From: Desulfobulbus sp.
Lineage (GTDB): Bacteria; Desulfobacterota; Desulfobulbia; Desulfobulbales; Desulfobulbaceae
Direction: 5' to 3'
Length of the DNA stretch: 55,191 nt
NCBI GenBank assembly: GCA_028684915.1
Contig: JAQUEZ010000020.1
Coordinates: 1 to 55,191 of the forward strand
Position 1 is the stretch's first letter. Every line of letters begins with the position of its first letter. Below, piece after piece: positions 52,113-55,191 of this stretch. The notes beneath the pieces are model-generated. The model worked only from the letters and a program-made list of their open reading frames with translations. It made no database searches and was not told where the DNA came from. Both the position numbers and the translations under genes were made by a program.

Positions 52113-53153
52113 TTACTTGGTTTTTAGTTTTACCCAGTACTGCTCATAGATCTTCAAGGTCTTTTCATCAAGGCTATCGAGAAACTCTCCTTTGGTCACC
52201 ATCTCCGGTGCAGGATTAACGATGATATTCTTTTTCATCGTCTCCGGCAGCAGGGAAACAGCCTTCGTATTGGGCGATGAGTAGCCCATGGATTCACTGA
52301 TGGTTGCCGATACCTCCGCTTTGAGCACGTAATCGATAAATTTATACGCCTCTTCAATATGCTCAGCCCCTTTGGGGATACAGAAACTGTCGAGCCATAA
52401 ACTGAAGCCTTCCTGCGGATAAATGTACTGGATCGCATCATTTTCGCCGTTGGCGATATAGGCTTCACCGTTATAGACCAGACCTGCGGCTACCTCACCG
52501 GAAAGCAGGGCCTGTTTGGGCGAATCGGAATCAAAAACCCGGACCTGCGGCATCAGGGTTCGCAGTTTTTCATAGGCCTGGCGCAGGTGCTCGGGATTGG
52601 TTTCGTTAATCGAATAACCAAGCACCTTAAGTCCGATCCCCAATACTTCGCGCAGGTCATTGGGCAGGAGCAGTTTGCCTTTGAGCTCCGGTTTCCACAA
52701 ATCAGCAGTTTTTTCCACAGTCCCCTTGGGCAAGAGAGCCGTGTTGACCGCAAGAGAGGTCGAGCCCCACATGTAGGGGACGGAATAGCCATTGTTGGGA
52801 TCAAAACTCTGGTTGGTGAACCTTGATGCGATCAGGCTGAAGTTCGGTATTTTTTTAGTATCAACCGGGAAAAGTAATCCTTCACGACGCATCAGGCCGA
52901 CAAAGTCCGAAGATGGAACAACCAAGTCATACCCCTTGCCCACCAACTTGACTTTGGCATACATGGCCTCGTTGCTGTCGTAGGTGGAAATATTGACCTT
53001 GATTCCGGTTTCCTTGGTGAACGCGGTCAGGACCTCATCCGGAATATATTCGGACCAGATATAGAGGTTGACTACCTTTTCGGCGCCAAATGCAGACGTT
53101 CCGATCGTCAACAGGGCGATAAGCAGCATCACCCCATGCAGAATCGTTTTCAT
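52113..53153 (-). CDS. potD: spermidine/putrescine ABC transporter, periplasmic binding protein
   Basis: The 346-residue product has a signal peptide (LLIALLTIGTSAFG), then LYIWSEYIPDEVLTAFTKETGIKVN and a two-lobed periplasmic fold with YNGEAYIANGEND and LWLDSFCIPKGAEH typical of polyamine-binding PotD/PotF. It overlaps potC by 4 bp (ATGA at 53150-53153), completing a potABCD unit on the minus strand. The polyamine preference cannot be read from the sequence. Confidence 0.9.
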   Translation of the reverse strand: MKTILHGVMLLIALLTIGTSAFGAEKVVNLYIWSEYIPDEVLTAFTKETGIKVNISTYDSNEAMYAKVKLVGKGYDLVVPSSDFVGLMRREGLLFPVDTKKIPNFSLIASRFTNQSFDPNNGYSVPYMWGSTSLAVNTALLPKGTVEKTADLWKPELKGKLLLPNDLREVLGIGLKVLGYSINETNPEHLRQAYEKLRTLMPQVRVFDSDSPKQALLSGEVAAGLVYNGEAYIANGENDAIQYIYPQEGFSLWLDSFCIPKGAEHIEEAYKFIDYVLKAEVSATISESMGYSSPNTKAVSLLPETMKKNIIVNPAPEMVTKGEFLDSLDEKTLKIYEQYWVKLKTK

Positions 53154-53917
53154 TTTTTCTCCTTAAGCAATGTTCGCGAGAGAACGAGAGCGGTTATAGT
53201 GATGGCCATCATCACCACACAAAGGGCATTGACATCTGGTTTTATACCGAGGCGAACCATGGAGTAGATCCGTAGCGGCAGAACTTCAAAGTCCGGACCG
53301 GTGGTGAAAAAGCTAAGGATAACGTCATCCAGCGATAAGGTAAAGCTGAGCAACCAGCCCCCGATAACCGCCGGTGCGGCCAAGGGGATGACAATATGGC
53401 GAAAAACCTGGTATTCATCGGCCCCGAGATCCTTGGCCGCATCGATGATATCACGATCAAAACCATGGAAACGCGAATAGACCGTGGTGGCGACAAAGGG
53501 TACGCAGAGCACCGTATGGGCCACCAGCAAGGTGGGAAAGCCAAGCGGCAAATGCAGGGCAAGAAAGAGCAACAGCAGGGAAATGGCAATCACGATATCT
53601 GGAGACATCATCATCACAAAGAGGCTGCCGAAGAGTATTTTTCTCCCGGGAAAGCGATATTGATGAATGATAAAGGCTGCAACGGTTCCCAAGAGGGTGG
53701 AGAAGGTGGCCGCGCAGGCAGCAATGAGCAGGGAGTTGAGCGCTGCCGAAATCAGGCTTGAATTTTGCCAGAGCTTGCCATACCACTGAAGGGTAAACCC
53801 ATGCCACGCCAGGGAATATTTGGAGTTGTTGAACGAAAAAATCGCTACTACCACCAAGGGCAGGTAAAGAAAGGCATAAACCAAGGCCGCATAAAGCCGT
53901 TGCAGCCAGTGATTCAT
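53150..53917 (-). CDS. potC: spermidine/putrescine ABC transporter permease PotC
   Basis: The 255-residue product has six TM helices and the EAA loop-type element (DIIDAAKDLGADEYQVFRHIVIPLAAPAVIGG) with the order of a binding-protein-dependent permease, PotC class. It pairs with PotB. ATGs overlap neighbouring stops by 4 bp on both sides. Confidence 0.9.
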   Translation of the reverse strand: MNHWLQRLYAALVYAFLYLPLVVVAIFSFNNSKYSLAWHGFTLQWYGKLWQNSSLISAALNSLLIAACAATFSTLLGTVAAFIIHQYRFPGRKILFGSLFVMMMSPDIVIAISLLLLFLALHLPLGFPTLLVAHTVLCVPFVATTVYSRFHGFDRDIIDAAKDLGADEYQVFRHIVIPLAAPAVIGGWLLSFTLSLDDVILSFFTTGPDFEVLPLRIYSMVRLGIKPDVNALCVVMMAITITALVLSRTLLKEKK

Positions 53918-54768
53918 TGCAGCGACTCCTTGCCAAAGCGGCGACTGGCGAAATAATAGAGCAGCAGCATCAGCCCCATGGCCACGGTCATGGTCACACT
54001 TGCTGCAGAACCCATGGGAAGATTGCGGAAGATGAGAAACTGATCGCGGATATAGTTGCCAAGGAGCATCGAACGGGCACCGCCAAGGACATCGGCAATG
54101 TAAAACATGCCGAGGGCCGGCAGAAAGACCAGCATGGTTCCGGCAATGATCCCCGGGATAGTAAGCGGGACGGTGAGACGGAAAAAATTATTGAGCCGGT
54201 TGGCTCCGAGATCGCGGCCGGCCTCAAGTAACCGCGGATCAACCGCCCTGAGGGCGGCGTAGAGCGGCAGAATCATGAACGGCAGCAACGTGTAAACCAG
54301 GCCGATAAACACGGCCAGCGGCGTATACATAAGCTGTAAAGGGTTTTTGATAAGGCCCAAGAAGAGCAACGAGGAGTTAATGATGCCGTCGGCCTTGAGC
54401 ATCATCACCAGGGCATAGGTGCGAATAAGCGAGTTGGTCCAGAAGGGAATCATAACCAGCAGCAGGAGTAGCGGTTGTACTCCTGCGGGTGCCTGGGCAA
54501 GAATGTAGGCAAAGGGATATCCGATCAAAAGGCAGAGGAGAGCAGCAATCGCAGCCAGGCCGATCGAATCGGCCGCCATACTGAAAACCGAAGGAGAGAG
54601 CAGGTGGAGGTAGTTGGCAAGCGTCCAGTCGGATTGAATGAGGGTCTGTTCCCCTTGCTTGAGAAAACTGGCAGTGAGCAGGATCAGGTAGGGAATCAGT
54701 GCTAACACCACCATCCAGCTGTAGGTGGAGCCGATCAGGAGTTGCCGGAAACGTGAGCTAGTTTTCAT
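53914..54768 (-). CDS. potB: spermidine/putrescine ABC transporter permease PotB
   Basis: The 284-residue product has six TM helices and the EAA loop (LEAGRDLGANRLNNFFRLTVPLTIPGIIAGTML) of the PotB class, with the WTNSLIRTYAL motif typical for polyamine permeases. I start at ATG 54768, within the last codons of potA (11-bp overlap); the frame further upstream overlaps potA entirely. Confidence 0.9.
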   Translation of the reverse strand: MKTSSRFRQLLIGSTYSWMVVLALIPYLILLTASFLKQGEQTLIQSDWTLANYLHLLSPSVFSMAADSIGLAAIAALLCLLIGYPFAYILAQAPAGVQPLLLLLVMIPFWTNSLIRTYALVMMLKADGIINSSLLFLGLIKNPLQLMYTPLAVFIGLVYTLLPFMILPLYAALRAVDPRLLEAGRDLGANRLNNFFRLTVPLTIPGIIAGTMLVFLPALGMFYIADVLGGARSMLLGNYIRDQFLIFRNLPMGSAASVTMTVAMGLMLLLYYFASRRFGKESLQ

Positions 54769-55191
54769 CGGGCAGCACCACCTCCCAACCTTCATGCCAA
54801 CCAAGGATCACCACATCCCCAGGCTTAAAGTAGAGATTTTCACTGTCATCGTCAAAAAATTCAGTCACCTGGACGCGGTTACCGCCTTCCAGGGTGATTT
54901 CGACATCATAGGTCGCGCCGTGATAGAAGATGCGCCGCACCGTGCCTTTCAGCCGAGCCAGCTGAAATTTATCGGAGAGGACCTGTGATTCGGCGATATC
55001 TCGTTCCAGTTCAAGGCGAAAGTCCTCGGGCCTTAAGAGCACATGGACTGCTTGGCCGAGTTCGAGCGGCCGTTGACTTTTCAGGCTGACGGTTGCCCCC
55101 TCAACCAGGGCTTTGAACGTCGTCGGGCTGGTCTGTTCACGGATAATACCGCCGAGAACGTTGATATCACCGACAAATCGAGCCACATACA
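54758..55191 (-). CDS. potA: spermidine/putrescine ABC transporter ATPase PotA, C-terminal part (cut by the window)
   Basis: The visible 144 residues, beginning YVARFVGDINVLGG, form the TOBE domain that follows the ATPase core of PotA: RPEDFRL and LKGTVRRIFYHGATYDVEITLEGG. The catalytic domain lies beyond the right edge of the window, so this is partial. It is the first gene of the potABCD unit as read on the minus strand. Confidence 0.85.
   Translation of the reverse strand, partial: YVARFVGDINVLGGIIREQTSPTTFKALVEGATVSLKSQRPLELGQAVHVLLRPEDFRLELERDIAESQVLSDKFQLARLKGTVRRIFYHGATYDVEITLEGGNRVQVTEFFDDDSENLYFKPGDVVILGWHEGWEVVLPDEN

Noticed and set aside
1..55191. tRNA, rRNA or other structural RNA genes
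   Set aside because: No cloverleaf, rRNA core or tmRNA-like sequence was recognised when reading both strands; a tRNA scan would be needed to exclude a tRNA fully.

Overview
The window looks like chromosome of a Gram-negative anaerobe or facultative anaerobe, most likely a sulfate-reducer-type deltaproteobacterium (Desulfobulbales-like). This is an inference from gene content: a pentaheme c-type lipoprotein, two TRAP transporter loci, lipid A genes that include lpxI, multihaem and lipoprotein export signals, and protein families common in that group. No rRNA, tRNA or CRISPR was seen. Base composition is moderate and most genes lie in tight operons with ATGA or TAATG overlaps.

Layout. 1-1940: decayed mobile DNA (3' end of one transposase, a truncated ISAzo13-type transposase). 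1942-10847: a seven-gene, translationally coupled operon (pentaheme lipoprotein, U32-like protein, SDR reductase with a sterol-carrier-like tail, class III aminotransferase, RND/MMPL exporter, PaaK-like adenylating enzyme, alpha/beta hydrolase) that reads like an unassigned acyl-activation / reduction / transamination / export pathway. 11192-12392: tandem rlpA-like genes duplicated together with their promoter. 12624-16279: membrane protein and a TRAP operon (dctP-dctQ-dctM, minus strand). 16959-18310: two small lipoproteins. 18373-22685: a second TRAP locus in which one dctQM pair is flanked by two closely related binding-protein genes. 23076-25467: MFS and EamA transporters. 25766-30686: ABC ATPase, a fused GldF-GldG-like protein and a DUF4340 protein, followed by mtgA. 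32257-34337: two-component system. 34727-37614: ECF sigma factor, putative anti-sigma factor with a carbohydrate-binding-like domain, a lipoprotein with the same fold, and two secreted Gly-rich proteins. 37693-41991: DUF2332 protein, outer membrane beta-barrel, NamZ-like muramidase. 42104-48431: lpxD-fabZ-lpxA-lpxI-asnS-hflX. 48540-49749: pyrE, a tiny zinc ribbon and a PilZ protein. 50027-51865: glmS. 52113-55191: potABCD (potA cut by the window edge).

The most striking non-genic signal is a dispersed family of about 160-bp elements, with about nine recognisable copies or fragments. They have terminal inverted repeats beginning GATGG, strong internal hairpins and, in the best copies, 6-bp target-site duplications, so they are non-autonomous MITE-like elements. 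Two copies supply the stop codon of an adjacent gene, one copy is itself interrupted by a different 237-bp MITE-like element with its own 6-bp duplication, and one copy lies next to a 120-bp relative that shares only the ends. No cognate transposase is in the window.
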